Translations under genes and position numbers: made by a program
Notes under the pieces: model-generated
The model's input: only the letters and a program-made list of their open reading frames with translations
Told to the model about the DNA's origin: nothing
The model's database searches: none
Assembly (NCBI RefSeq): GCF_003399765.1
Contig: NZ_NFZV01000004.1
Span: 62,001 to 126,000, forward strand
Length of the DNA: 64,000 nt
Direction of reading: 5' to 3'
From: Alkalilimnicola ehrlichii
GTDB lineage: Bacteria; Pseudomonadota; Gammaproteobacteria; Nitrococcales; AK92
Part shown: piece after piece, positions 51,937 to 60,675 of the stretch
How positions within the stretch are numbered: the stretch's first letter is position 1
How the letters are laid out: the number at the start of each line of letters is the position of its first letter

Positions 51937-52237
51937 CACGCTCCCTCCCTATCTGTCACCGTATGGTCGTGCTAACCAACATATGGGGCAGGGGCAGAAT
52001 CACAAGTTTCTTATACCGTTCTTCGCGGCCGTTTTTCTGCTTCCACGCTTGCGTCAGGCTAAACAAGCCGCCACTAAAGTAGGCAGGGTTATGGGCGGAC
52101 AGCGGCGGGCTCGCGGTAGGAAAACGTGCTGTTCGTTTCGCCGTTGCCATCGCTTCCGGGTGTTGAAAGCATAGTTCACTCACCCTTATAGCCACCTCGG
52201 TACGGGCGATTGGTTGCAAATGAAGGAGGATGCCCAA

Positions 52238-53575
52238 ATGCGCAGGAAGCTGAAAGACGCTGTAGTCGTCATTACCGGTGCCTCCAGCGGTATCGGAAGG
52301 GCCACGGCCGTTAAGTTTGCGGCCGCCGGCGCCCGGGTGGTTCTTGCTGCGCGGCGGGAAGGCGCTCTAAGGGAAGTTGAGCGAGAGTGTATTCGTGCGG
52401 GAGGGCGTGCCCTGGTGGTTCCTACGGATGTCTCGCGGGCGTCGGAGGTGGAAGTTCTGGCCAAGCGTGCGCGGGATACTTTCGGCAGAATCGACGTCTG
52501 GGTCAACAATGCCTCCGTGACCTTATTCGGGCGTTTCGAACAGACACCCCTGGAGGACTACGAGCAGGTTCTGCGCACCAATTTACTGGGTTACGTTTAC
52601 GGTTCGCGAGAGGCGTTAACGTGTTTCCGTAAGCAGGACCAAGGGGTCCTTATTAACACCAGCTCGATTGTAGGGGCCTTGGCTCAGCCGTACACAAACG
52701 CCTACGGCGTTAGTAAGTACGGCATTCGCGGCTTAACCGAAGGTCTGCGCATGGAGTTAAAGGATGCGCCGCATATTCACGCTTGTACGGTGTTGCCGGC
52801 TACGGTCGATACCCCGTTTTTCCACCACGCGGCGAACTACAGCGGTCGCAATATAGTTCCGATGGAGCCGGTCTACTCCTCCGAGCAGGTTGCCGATGCC
52901 ATCGTGAGCTTGGCGCGAACTCCGAGGAGAGAGGTAGTCGTTGGTGGCGCGGGGCGCATGTTATTGGGCATAAAACGCGTGTTGCCGGGCGTGGCGGAGC
53001 GAATCATGGCGAGGCAGGTAGAGCGCAAGCATTTAGGGCGACAGCGCGCTATGGATAGTCGAGGCAATCTCTTTGAGCCGATGGCCGAGGGAACGGGAAG
53101 CAGTGGCGGGTGGCTGCGGGGAGCGACCCACCGTTCCGCATCCCGCCCTTGGGCCCTACTTTTGCTGATTGGGTTGGCGAGCGTATTCGGTTTGCGCGCC
53201 TGGCGGCAGCGCTACCGTCCGCCTCGTTATCGGCGCCTGTTTGCTAGAAGGCCATCGCGGGCGAGAGCCGCCATCGCCGGCTTGCCCGCGATGGCTTGGG
53301 TCATGAGAAGAATGCCGCCGAAGGGGCGGCGCAAGGCGCTGAAACAGGTCGTTCGCCATAAGATGGGAGCACGCCGCCGCTGGCCACAGCGCCTCAATGC
53401 TCGTCTGCCTATGCGCCAGCGTCGGTGGTACGACTCGTTCCGAGCTGGGGGTAAAGCTCAGTGGCCCCTGTCTAAGCAAGCGAGCGAGTTGCGCGCGGGC
53501 GGGATGCAGACGAGTAGCGGCCCTTGGATGCGGTCGCCGAAGCGGTCATTGGATCGCTCGTTACGAAAGCGTTGA
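52238..53575 (+). CDS. Short-chain dehydrogenase/reductase with arginine-rich C-terminal extension
   Basis: Classical SDR oxidoreductase; 445 residues. The cofactor motif is VVITGASSGIGRAT and the arginine-rich LAARREGAL suggests NADPH. Catalytic residues are Ser in INTSSIVG and Tyr and Lys in YGVSKYG. The core ends near residue 290 with DSRGNLFEPM, followed by a hydrophobic segment (PWALLLLIGLASVFGLRAW), which related SDRs also have. Beyond it lie about 110 residues that are extremely rich in Arg, Lys and Trp, which I do not recognise. The ATG at 52238 has AAGGAGGA at good spacing. The substrate is unknown. Confidence 0.85.
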   Translation: MRRKLKDAVVVITGASSGIGRATAVKFAAAGARVVLAARREGALREVERECIRAGGRALVVPTDVSRASEVEVLAKRARDTFGRIDVWVNNASVTLFGRFEQTPLEDYEQVLRTNLLGYVYGSREALTCFRKQDQGVLINTSSIVGALAQPYTNAYGVSKYGIRGLTEGLRMELKDAPHIHACTVLPATVDTPFFHHAANYSGRNIVPMEPVYSSEQVADAIVSLARTPRREVVVGGAGRMLLGIKRVLPGVAERIMARQVERKHLGRQRAMDSRGNLFEPMAEGTGSSGGWLRGATHRSASRPWALLLLIGLASVFGLRAWRQRYRPPRYRRLFARRPSRARAAIAGLPAMAWVMRRMPPKGRRKALKQVVRHKMGARRRWPQRLNARLPMRQRRWYDSFRAGGKAQWPLSKQASELRAGGMQTSSGPWMRSPKRSLDRSLRKR

Positions 53576-53588
53576 GCGCGAGCGCCTC

Positions 53589-53628
53589 ACCCCGCTCTTG
53601 CCCCGCGGCGTACGGGACAAGAGCGGGG
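53589..53628 (+). terminator. Hairpin after the SDR gene
   Basis: CCCCGCTCTTG at the left pairs with CAAGAGCGGGG at the right, and the stem can extend inward. It lies about 14 bp after the SDR stop. There is no T-run, so termination is possible but not certain. Confidence 0.5.
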
Positions 53629-53930
53629 GCAGTTCCGCTCCGCTACTCAAGCACGCCTGCCGGCATAAACCCGGTAGGCACGGTAGGGGGCGTTAGTGTG
53701 TGAAGTTTAACGCATGTTTGCAGAATTTTACAAAAGGTAGATGCCGTTGCTCGGTGTCCATATTACAAATAACTTAGGATGGTTAAATTCCCACCCGAGA
53801 ATGGCAAATTAGATCAGTGAGCTATTGTAACGGGCGCTATAGACCGGCCAATAAGTGTCATAACATAAGGCCTCATGGCTCTTCTTCAAGAGTCGGCATT
53901 GCCTATAAATTGAACAGAAATTTTTGCACT

Positions 53931-53959
53931 TTGACGGTTGTAATTCGGCGCCGAAAAAT
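53931..53959 (+). promoter_or_regulatory. Weak promoter candidate for the RRM gene
   Basis: TTGACG at 53931-53936 and AAAAAT at 53954-53959, 17 bp apart. The -35 box is good and the -10 box is poor. Confidence 0.3.
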
Positions 53960-54100
53960 GGATATTAAAGCTTCGCTCACCGGTTGAGTCGCGGGCAGCA
54001 GCCCTTGCTTGCGCACGCGGGTGCAGGTTCGGCTTGGCCGTTTTACGACATGGATGCTATGGGTTGAGCGGCCCTTGTAACTGCCAAAAGGAGTAGCGCA

Positions 54101-54370
54101 GTGGTGAAGTCGATTTACGTCGGTAATCTTCCTTTCAGTGTCACTGAAGACGAAGTAAGAGATCTCTTTTCCGCGCACGGTGCTGTACACACCGTAAAAC
54201 TAATCAACGACCGAGAAACCGGACGTCCGCGTGGTTTCGGCTTTGTCGGTATGGAGGACGCTGCGGCCGAAAGCGCTATCCATGCCATTAACGGAATGGA
54301 GCTAGGCGGACGGACGTTACGGGTAAATGAAGCGCGGGAGCGGCCTTCGATTCGACACCGGCGGTTCTAG
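54101..54370 (+). CDS. Single-RRM RNA-binding protein
   Basis: An 89-residue protein consisting of one RNA-recognition motif. RNP2 is IYVGNLP (residues 5-11) and RNP1 is RGFGFVGM (about 44-51), both with the aromatic residues that stack on RNA. A short Arg-rich tail follows. Similar small RRM proteins in cyanobacteria and gammaproteobacteria are often cold-induced, but this role is inference here. The start is GTG at 54101, 7 bp after AAAGGAG; a second GTG follows at once. It has a long leader and a perfect terminator, so it is a single-gene unit. Confidence 0.92.
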   Translation: MVKSIYVGNLPFSVTEDEVRDLFSAHGAVHTVKLINDRETGRPRGFGFVGMEDAAAESAIHAINGMELGGRTLRVNEARERPSIRHRRF

Positions 54371-54391
54371 CGTGAGCGGTGAAACGGTGTG

Positions 54392-54425
54392 GTAAAGGGT
54401 GGCACGTCACCGTGCCACCCTTTAC
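54392..54425 (+). terminator. Perfect hairpin terminator of the RRM gene
   Basis: A 15-bp perfect inverted repeat, GTAAAGGGTGGCACG and its complement, with a TCAC loop, about 22 bp after the stop. The T-run is short and part of the stem. Confidence 0.8.
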
Positions 54426-54754
54426 GCACGTGACAATTTTATTAAATTACGCTCTTTTCCTGAATAACGCATCTTGAAAGAAAAAGAGCGTTTCCTTTAA
54501 TTAATGCGGGCGGCGTCGGACCGGTAAGTCGGCTGACCTGTTCGCATGAATGCTTGTTGTTTTACCTACCTCCTGTGGAACTTTCTGTGCGGTTTGTTGA
54601 TCTTCTTTGTTGAGAGTGCCAAAAAGCCCGTTTTTTGACCCTTTCTCGCTTATGTCGCTGATTGACGACAGTTGTGGCCTCTGATGTGGCCCCTCTACAA
54701 TGGGCGGCTAATCCGTGGCGATTGGGTTGTGGGTGATGGAGGGGTTAAACACCT
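54426..54754. other. Intergenic region before the protease/ligase cassette
   Basis: About 330 bp without a gene. ACGCTCTTTT at 54449-54458 and AAAAGAGCGT at 54482-54491 form a 10-bp inverted repeat followed by TTCCTTT, a possible second terminator. The rest should hold the cassette promoter; I could not place it with confidence. Confidence 0.45.
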
Positions 54755-55315
54755 ATGTCTTTAGTGCGCCGTAATATGCTTCTCGTACTTTTACTGTTGC
54801 CGTTTTCGTCCGCTCTGGCGGAGAGTGAGCGAAAGGTGATGGGCTGGGTCGAGGATGTCGTGATCGAGCCGCCAGGCTTCAACATGGAGGCTAAACTTGA
54901 TAGCGGTGCGCTGACCTCGTCGTTGCATGCGACGAATATCGAACGATTTAAGAAGGATGGTGAGGAGTGGGTGCGGTTTACCGTTCATAACGGCGACGGC
55001 TCCCGCTCGAAATTGCTTGAGAAGCCTCTGTATCGGGATGTGTTGATTAAACGGCACGGAGCCGACAGCCAGCGCCGGCCGGTGGTGCGCTTGGCATTCT
55101 GTCTTGCCGGCCAGTCTCACGAGGCGCAGTTTTCGCTCACCGATCGCAGTAACTTCATCTATCCGGTTTTGCTCGGTCGTCGCTTTCTAGGCGATGTGGC
55201 GCTTATCGACTCGCGTGATAGGCATCTCACGACAGGTTCCTGCCAGGATCAGGAGGAATACGAAGAAGAACCCGAAGGCGACTCCAGAACGGAATCTGAG
55301 CCCGAGGATGCATAA
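54755..55315 (+). CDS. Retropepsin-like (RimB-type) putative zinc/aspartic protease, secreted
   Basis: 186-residue member of the family often annotated as ATP-dependent zinc protease, PF05618, which has a retropepsin-like fold. The active-site motif DSGALTSSLHA (Asp 49) and the family stretches VRFTVHNGDGS and YPVLLGRRFLGD are clear. A signal peptide (LLVLLLLPFSSALA, cut near residue 22) sends it to the periplasm. The C-terminus is a strongly acidic tail of about 25 Glu/Asp/Ser-rich residues. It is followed by a transglutaminase-like/7TM protein and an ATP-grasp ligase, a recurrent cassette in gammaproteobacteria. The substrate is unknown. Confidence 0.85.
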   Translation: MSLVRRNMLLVLLLLPFSSALAESERKVMGWVEDVVIEPPGFNMEAKLDSGALTSSLHATNIERFKKDGEEWVRFTVHNGDGSRSKLLEKPLYRDVLIKRHGADSQRRPVVRLAFCLAGQSHEAQFSLTDRSNFIYPVLLGRRFLGDVALIDSRDRHLTTGSCQDQEEYEEEPEGDSRTESEPEDA

Positions 55316-55360
55316 CCCGCCGATCCTCGGTTCCCTTTTTTCTATTTGAGATCGTAGCGC

Positions 55361-56893
55361 GTGAAAGATTTGCACCTGCGCTTATTGGCATTTGTTCTGG
55401 CTGCTGCCGGGCTTGGCTTGTGTTATTACAAGGTGACGGCACTTGGTTTGCCGTTACAGCCGATTACCGAGGCAGAGGTTTGGACGGTTGAAGCGCGGAT
55501 TGGCTTTCATGCCGACGGCGGTCCGGCGCAAGTTCAATTCTATCTGCCTAATCAACCGCCGGGGTTCACCGTTCTAGGCGAGAATTTTGTTTCAGGAAGC
55601 TACGGCTTGGCGACGGACTTCGCCGGCGATAATCGCGAGGCGCGTTGGTCGGTGCGCCGTGCCAATGGGCGCCAGGTGTTGTATTACCGGATTCAGTTGG
55701 CGGAGGCGACCAGTATGTCGCTGCCGAGGAGTGAGCCAATACCGGCCTATCCGCAGGTGCCGAATTATTCCGAACCGTATCGGTCCGCCGTTATGTCGGT
55801 ACTCGATGGCGTCCGTGCCCAGTCTGCGGACATCTCTACCTTTACGCGCCAATTCCTCGTACGGTTTAACGCAGCTAATCCGGATAAGGATATTAGAGTC
55901 CTGCGCGAGGGTATTCGCGACGATGTGCACCGGGTACGCCGGATACAGCGCATCCTCGCCGGTGCCCGTATTCCCAGTCGTACCGTTTATATTCTGCGCC
56001 TACAAGACGGGATGCGACAAGGTACGTTGGAGCCGTGGCTGGAAGTGCATAACGAGCGGGAGTGGCTGCCTTTCGATCCTCAGACCGGTCGCCCAGGTTA
56101 TCCGCCGAACGCGTTGGTTTGGCGGGTCGGCGACGATCCGCTGGCTGAAGTCGTTGGCGGTAGCCAGGCGGAAATTAGCTTTTCGACGATGAAAAGCATT
56201 CGAGAAGTCCTGGGCGTTGCGGAGGAGCGAGCCCGCTTATTGGACTCTCGGGTGCTGGAGTTTTCGCTCTTTAGCCTGCCTGTCAGTACCCAGAACATGT
56301 ACCGCGTCCTGTTATTGGTACCGATTGGGGCGTTTCTCGTCGTCTTGCTGCGGAACATCGTCGGCATTAAGACCTTCGGTACCTTTATGCCGATCCTGAT
56401 CGCGTTGGCGTTTCGGGAGACGGCACTGCTATGGGGCGTGTTCTACTTCATTCTGCTGGTCGGTTTGGGGTTGGCGATTCGGTTTTACTTAGAGACGCTA
56501 AAGCTGCTTCTTGTGCCCAGGCTGTCGGCGGTGTTGATCGTCGTCATCCTGCTAATGGCGGGTACTAGCCTGGTTAGCCATAAGCTAGGTTTGGTGCACG
56601 GTGTGTCAATTGCCTTGTTCCCGATGGTGATTCTTGCGATGACCATCGAGAGAATGTCGCTGGTCTGGGAGGAGCAGGGAGCCAAAGAGGCGTTGCAGCA
56701 GGGGGTCGGCAGCTTGCTGGTCGCTATCGCCGGCTATTTGGTCATGACCAACGAGCAGGTCGCTTACTTGGTGTTCGTCTTCCCTGAGTTGATCTTGGTG
56801 TTGTTGGCGATGACCTTGCTGCTGGGACGTTACTCGGGTTACCGCTTAACCGAGCTTTGGCGTTTCCGTGCCATGCTAAGGAGTGCGGACTGA
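55361..56893 (+). CDS. Inactive transglutaminase-like protein fused to 7TM domain
   Basis: 510 residues, inner membrane. A signal anchor lies at about 8-25, followed by a periplasmic domain of about 280 residues of the inactive-transglutaminase type (EPWLEVHNEREWLPFDPQTG resembles the transglutaminase core). At least seven hydrophobic helices run from about 305 to 495, including GIKTFGTFMPILIALAF, the mark of the 7TM part. It starts at GTG 55361, 45 bp after the protease gene, and its stop overlaps the next start by one base. The context suggests it links a periplasmic signal or substrate to the cytosolic ligase; this is inference. Confidence 0.85.
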   Translation: MKDLHLRLLAFVLAAAGLGLCYYKVTALGLPLQPITEAEVWTVEARIGFHADGGPAQVQFYLPNQPPGFTVLGENFVSGSYGLATDFAGDNREARWSVRRANGRQVLYYRIQLAEATSMSLPRSEPIPAYPQVPNYSEPYRSAVMSVLDGVRAQSADISTFTRQFLVRFNAANPDKDIRVLREGIRDDVHRVRRIQRILAGARIPSRTVYILRLQDGMRQGTLEPWLEVHNEREWLPFDPQTGRPGYPPNALVWRVGDDPLAEVVGGSQAEISFSTMKSIREVLGVAEERARLLDSRVLEFSLFSLPVSTQNMYRVLLLVPIGAFLVVLLRNIVGIKTFGTFMPILIALAFRETALLWGVFYFILLVGLGLAIRFYLETLKLLLVPRLSAVLIVVILLMAGTSLVSHKLGLVHGVSIALFPMVILAMTIERMSLVWEEQGAKEALQQGVGSLLVAIAGYLVMTNEQVAYLVFVFPELILVLLAMTLLLGRYSGYRLTELWRFRAMLRSAD

Positions 56894-57927
56894 TGCTTAA
56901 GGTATTGCGACGTTTGCGTGAAATGGGCGTGGTCGGTATGAACGCCCGCAACGGCGATTACATAGCTAGGTACAACTCGCGCCGTTGCTATCCGTTAGTT
57001 GACGATAAACTGCGGACCAAAAAACTCGCTACGGATGCCGGTATAGCCGTTCCGGAGCTGTACGGCGTGATTGAGATCGAACATCAGATTGGTCGCTTGG
57101 CCAAGTTGTTAGAGCCGCATCAGGAGTTTGTCATAAAGCCGGCGCATGGTAGCGGCGGTAACGGCATTGTGGTCATTACGGGGCGAACCAACGGCCGCTA
57201 CCGGCGTGCTAACGGCGCCTTGGTCCAGTTGGACGACCTGGCTCACCATATTTCCAATATTCTCAGCGGCATGCACAGTCTGGGCGGCCAACCGGATCAA
57301 GCGATTATCGAGCAACGGGTCGTGTTTGATCCCTTGTTCGAGCCTTTGACCTATCGGGGGGTGCCTGACATCCGTACGGTTGTTTTTCAAGGTGTTCCGG
57401 TGATGGCAATGGTGCGTTTGCCGACCTTGCAATCCGACGGCAAGGCTAACCTCCACCAAGGTGCGGTAGGGGTTGGCGTCGATATTGCCAGCGGCCAGAC
57501 GATTCGCGGTGTCTGGATGGAGGAAGTCGTTGCCGAGCATCCTGATACCGGTCACCCGGTGGCCGGCCTGGAAATTCCCCATTGGGATGAGTTGCTGACC
57601 TTGGCGGCTCGCTGTTATGACCTGGCGGGGCTTGGGTATTTGGGCGTGGATATCGTGCTGGATCGTCATCACGGCCCGCTTATTCTGGAGTTGAATGCGC
57701 GCCCCGGCCTGAGCATTCAGCTTGCAAATGGTTTCGGATTAAGGCCCCGACTAGAGCGGGTCGAGTCCTTGGCCGTCATCCCCGAGTGTGCCGAACGACG
57801 CGCTCAGCTTGCTTGCGAGCTGTTTGCCGATCCTCGGCGGCAGAGGGGCGGCGGCGATACGCAGGAGCAGCGATCAGCCGCGACCGAGGGTATCGCTGTC
57901 GGCCCTAGGGTTCACGCGACTGCTTGA
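56893..57927 (+). CDS. ATP-grasp alpha-L-glutamate ligase-like protein (RimK-related)
   Basis: 344-residue cytosolic ATP-grasp enzyme. ATP-binding segments are VIKPAHGSGGNGIVVI and the metal-binding ELNARPGLSIQLAN. The N-terminus MGVVGMNARNGDYI is typical of the family annotated as alpha-L-glutamate ligase-like. ATP-grasp ligases of this branch join an amino acid to a carboxylate or peptide through an acyl-phosphate; the real substrate is not known. Translation is coupled to the 7TM protein by a TGATG overlap. The last 30 residues are Gln/Arg/Gly-rich and not conserved as far as I can tell. Confidence 0.85.
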   Translation: MLKVLRRLREMGVVGMNARNGDYIARYNSRRCYPLVDDKLRTKKLATDAGIAVPELYGVIEIEHQIGRLAKLLEPHQEFVIKPAHGSGGNGIVVITGRTNGRYRRANGALVQLDDLAHHISNILSGMHSLGGQPDQAIIEQRVVFDPLFEPLTYRGVPDIRTVVFQGVPVMAMVRLPTLQSDGKANLHQGAVGVGVDIASGQTIRGVWMEEVVAEHPDTGHPVAGLEIPHWDELLTLAARCYDLAGLGYLGVDIVLDRHHGPLILELNARPGLSIQLANGFGLRPRLERVESLAVIPECAERRAQLACELFADPRRQRGGGDTQEQRSAATEGIAVGPRVHATA

Positions 57928-58154
57928 CGCGAGCGGAGCGGGCGTATCTGGAATTATGACAGATGTGTCATTGACTACTGGTCCGTCTACTAAGTATGGT
58001 ATCGTGCTGGCAGTCGATGAACGGCAAAGCCGTATGCCCGGTATTAAAAACCTCGGGCCAATAATGGCTTACGGCGCTGCATAAAGAGCGCCGCCGCCGT
58101 CACATCCCGTTTTCTTTTATATCTCTCCAAACGAGTGACGAGCAGGAAGAAACC

Positions 58155-59002
58155 ATGCGATTCCAGGGTAGTTCCACCTATGTCGCCACTGACGACTTGA
58201 CCACAGCGGTAAATGCGGCTGCGACGTTGAATCGGCCTTTGTTGATTAAAGGCGAACCCGGTACGGGTAAGACCATGCTGGCCGAGGAAGTGGCGAAAGG
58301 GCTGGGAATGCCCTTTTTGAGTGGCATGTGAAGTCGACCACGAAAGCGCAACAGGGCTTGTACGAGTACGATGCCGTCTCGCGTTTGCGCGATTCGCAGT
58401 TAGGCGACGAGCGGGTTTACGATATCGCTAACTATATTGTCCGCGGTCCGCTGTGGCGTTGTTTCGAAGCGGAAGAGCGGCCGGTGCTGCTGATCGACGA
58501 GATCGACAAGGCCGATATCGAGTTCCCTAACGATTTGTTGCGCGAAATCGATCGCATGGAATTCTATGTCTATGAGACGCAGCAAGTCGTGCAGGCGAAG
58601 CACAAGCCGGTGATTATCATCACTAGCAACAATGAGAAGGAGTTGCCTGATGCTTTCTTGCGTCGCTGTTTCTTCCATTACATCCGTTTCCCGGAAAAGG
58701 ACACCATGGCGCAGATCGTCGACGTCCATTATCCGGGCTTGAAGAAAGAGTTGCTGGCAGAAGCCTTGGAGTTGTTCTTCGATCTGCGCGAGGTGCCAGG
58801 GTTGAAGAAGAAACCGTCGACTTCCGAACTGCTCGACTGGTTAAAACTGTTGATGGCGGAAGACGTTACGGCCGAAACGCTGCGTGAGAGCACGCAACGG
58901 AAAATGTTGCCGCCGCTTTACGGTGCGTTGTTGAAGAACGAGCAGGATGTCACCTTGTTTGAGCGTGTGATGTTCATGGCCCGCCGCAAAAGCGGATCCT
59001 AA
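58155..59002 (+). CDS. MoxR-family AAA+ ATPase (reading frame broken once)
   Basis: AAA+ ATPase of the MoxR group, chaperone-like proteins that act with VWA-domain partners. It starts [15 protein letters not shown] and has Walker [16 protein letters not shown]. The frame is lost in five T at about 58311-58315; a sixth T gives [23 protein letters not shown]. The longer second frame has Walker [13 protein letters not shown] and sensor 1 [21 protein letters not shown]. The restored length is 282 residues, usual for the family. The VWA gene starts 14 bp later. A sequencing error is likely. Confidence 0.88.
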
Positions 59003-59016
59003 GAGTTGGATAGCGC

Positions 59017-60210
59017 ATGCTGATAGAGTTTTTCTTCGCGCTGCGTAAGGGCGGATTAAAGGTTAGCTTAACGGAGTTCCTCACGCTGATGGAGGCGCTG
59101 CAGAAGCGCTTGGCTGTTTGTAGCGTGGATGACTTCTACTACCTTGCTCGCGGTATTCTGGTCAAGGACGAGACGTTGTTCGACCGTTTCGATCAGATAT
59201 TCGGCGACTATTTCAGTGGTATCGAGACCGTCTTCGGCGGCAATCCGAAGGAAGGCATTTCTGCGACCATCCCCGAAGAATGGTTGCGGCGGCAAGCAGA
59301 GCGCTTACTGTCCGAGGAAGAAAAAGCGAAAATCGAATCCCTGGGCGGCTGGGACAAGCTTATGGAGACGCTCCGTAAGCGACTTGAAGAGCAAAAGGAA
59401 CGCCATCAGGGCGGCAATAAATGGATCGGCACTGCGGGTACCTCGCCGTTTGGTGCGTACGGTTACAATCCGGAAGGCATTCGTATCGGGCAGGAAGGAT
59501 CGCGCCACCGACGCGCGGTTAAGGTATGGGATAAGCGTGAGTTTCGTAACCTAGACAGCACCCGAGAGCTAGGAACCCGGAATATCAAAGTGGCGTTACG
59601 GCGTTTGCGGCGTTTTGCGCGAGAGGGCGCGCAAGAGGTGTTGGATATGGACGACACCATCCGCTCGACGGCCCGGAATGCCGGTCATCTCGATTTGAAG
59701 ATGGTGCCGGAGCGGCATAATGCGGTGAAGGTGCTGCTGTTCTTCGACGTCGGCGGCTCTATGGACGATCATATCCGGGTCTGCGAAGAGTTGTTTTCGG
59801 CAGCCCGCGCCGAGTTTAAGCATATGGAGTATTTCTACTTTCATAATTTCATTTATGAAGGTGTCTGGAAGGATGCTCGCCGGCGTTACGATGAGGTCAC
59901 CCCCACCCTTGACGTCTTAAATACCTACGGTAGCGACTACAAAGTTATCGTCGTCGGCGATGCGACGATGAGCCCGTATGAGATTCTGTATCCGGGCGCA
60001 AGCGTCGAGCATCATAACGAAGAGGCGGGCGCCACTTGGTTGCAGAGGATTTTGGATACCTATCCGAAGGCCATTTGGCTTAATCCCGAGCCTGAACGGT
60101 ATTGGTCGCACACGCCCTCGATCAAAATTACCCGCGAGCTGATGGCGGACCGTATGTACCCGCTGACGCTTGAAGGCATGGACGAGGGTATCCGCTACCT
60201 TAGTCGGTGA
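59017..60210 (+). CDS. VWA-domain protein (CoxE-like)
   Basis: 397 residues, cytosolic. The N-terminal half is helical and charged (DDFYYLARGILVKDE; EEKAKIESLGGWDKL). The C-terminal half is a von Willebrand A domain with the metal site DVGGSMDDH (Asp about 244). The VWA MIDAS motif has Gly where Ser is common (DxGxS kept as DVGGS). It lies directly behind the MoxR ATPase, the standard partner pair, in which the ATPase and VWA protein together insert metals or remodel a target. No obvious target enzyme is encoded beside them. Confidence 0.88.
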   Translation: MLIEFFFALRKGGLKVSLTEFLTLMEALQKRLAVCSVDDFYYLARGILVKDETLFDRFDQIFGDYFSGIETVFGGNPKEGISATIPEEWLRRQAERLLSEEEKAKIESLGGWDKLMETLRKRLEEQKERHQGGNKWIGTAGTSPFGAYGYNPEGIRIGQEGSRHRRAVKVWDKREFRNLDSTRELGTRNIKVALRRLRRFAREGAQEVLDMDDTIRSTARNAGHLDLKMVPERHNAVKVLLFFDVGGSMDDHIRVCEELFSAARAEFKHMEYFYFHNFIYEGVWKDARRRYDEVTPTLDVLNTYGSDYKVIVVGDATMSPYEILYPGASVEHHNEEAGATWLQRILDTYPKAIWLNPEPERYWSHTPSIKITRELMADRMYPLTLEGMDEGIRYLSR

Positions 60211-60606
60211 ACCGTCAGAGGCATGGCTTAGTTGCCGTCCCTCTGTTGTGTTGCCGGCGCTGTGCAAGGGCTTAAAGCGTATATGCTCGCCGAAGCCTCT
60301 CGTTTTGAGAGGCCGTGCCTTTTTTCTACCTATATAATAAGTAATAGCTAATTTGCTAATATAATGCATTAGATAGTTCTAAATCATTGTCTTAAAAGAT
60401 TAATTTCAATAAGTCAAATTTTTTCGCTCATTAAGCTTTTAATCAGCAAGCTTTTCAGATTAGTATTTTTGTATGGCTTAGGGTCATGCTTCCTGTATTG
60501 GGGCAGAGTGGGGGGCCGGACAATCCGGAGGGTTCTTCAGCCGTTCTATAGGAAGTAAGAGGGGCCGACTCTGGTCGGGACATGATTGGAGTAAGGCGGG
60601 CCACGG
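60211..60606. other. A+T-rich intergenic region
   Basis: About 400 bp without a gene. Positions 60325-60480 are far richer in A+T than the surroundings and hold two perfect TATAAT boxes (60333-60338 and 60360-60365) without a good -35 at standard spacing. A hairpin GCCTCTC-GTTTT-GAGAGGC at about 60295-60313, followed by a T-run, may terminate the VWA gene. Confidence 0.5.
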
Positions 60607-60675
60607 ATGGTGCCGTTCATGGAGAATGAGCCGGTACCGGCTCGCCTTGCTGGACGGAACAGCAAGGATATAACA

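Larger units (their letters stand above)
53576..54100. other. Intergenic region before the RRM gene
   Basis: 525 bp without a gene. The first part is G+C-rich and holds the hairpin at 53589-53628. From about 53700 to 53970 it becomes A+T-rich. A weak promoter TTGACG - 17 bp - AAAAAT lies at 53931-53959, giving a leader of about 135 bp before the RRM start codon. Confidence 0.45.

Noticed and set aside
57788-58084. 98-codon frame after the ATP-grasp gene
   Set aside because: It overlaps the end of the ligase in another frame, is unlike any family I know, and has no good ribosome-binding site.
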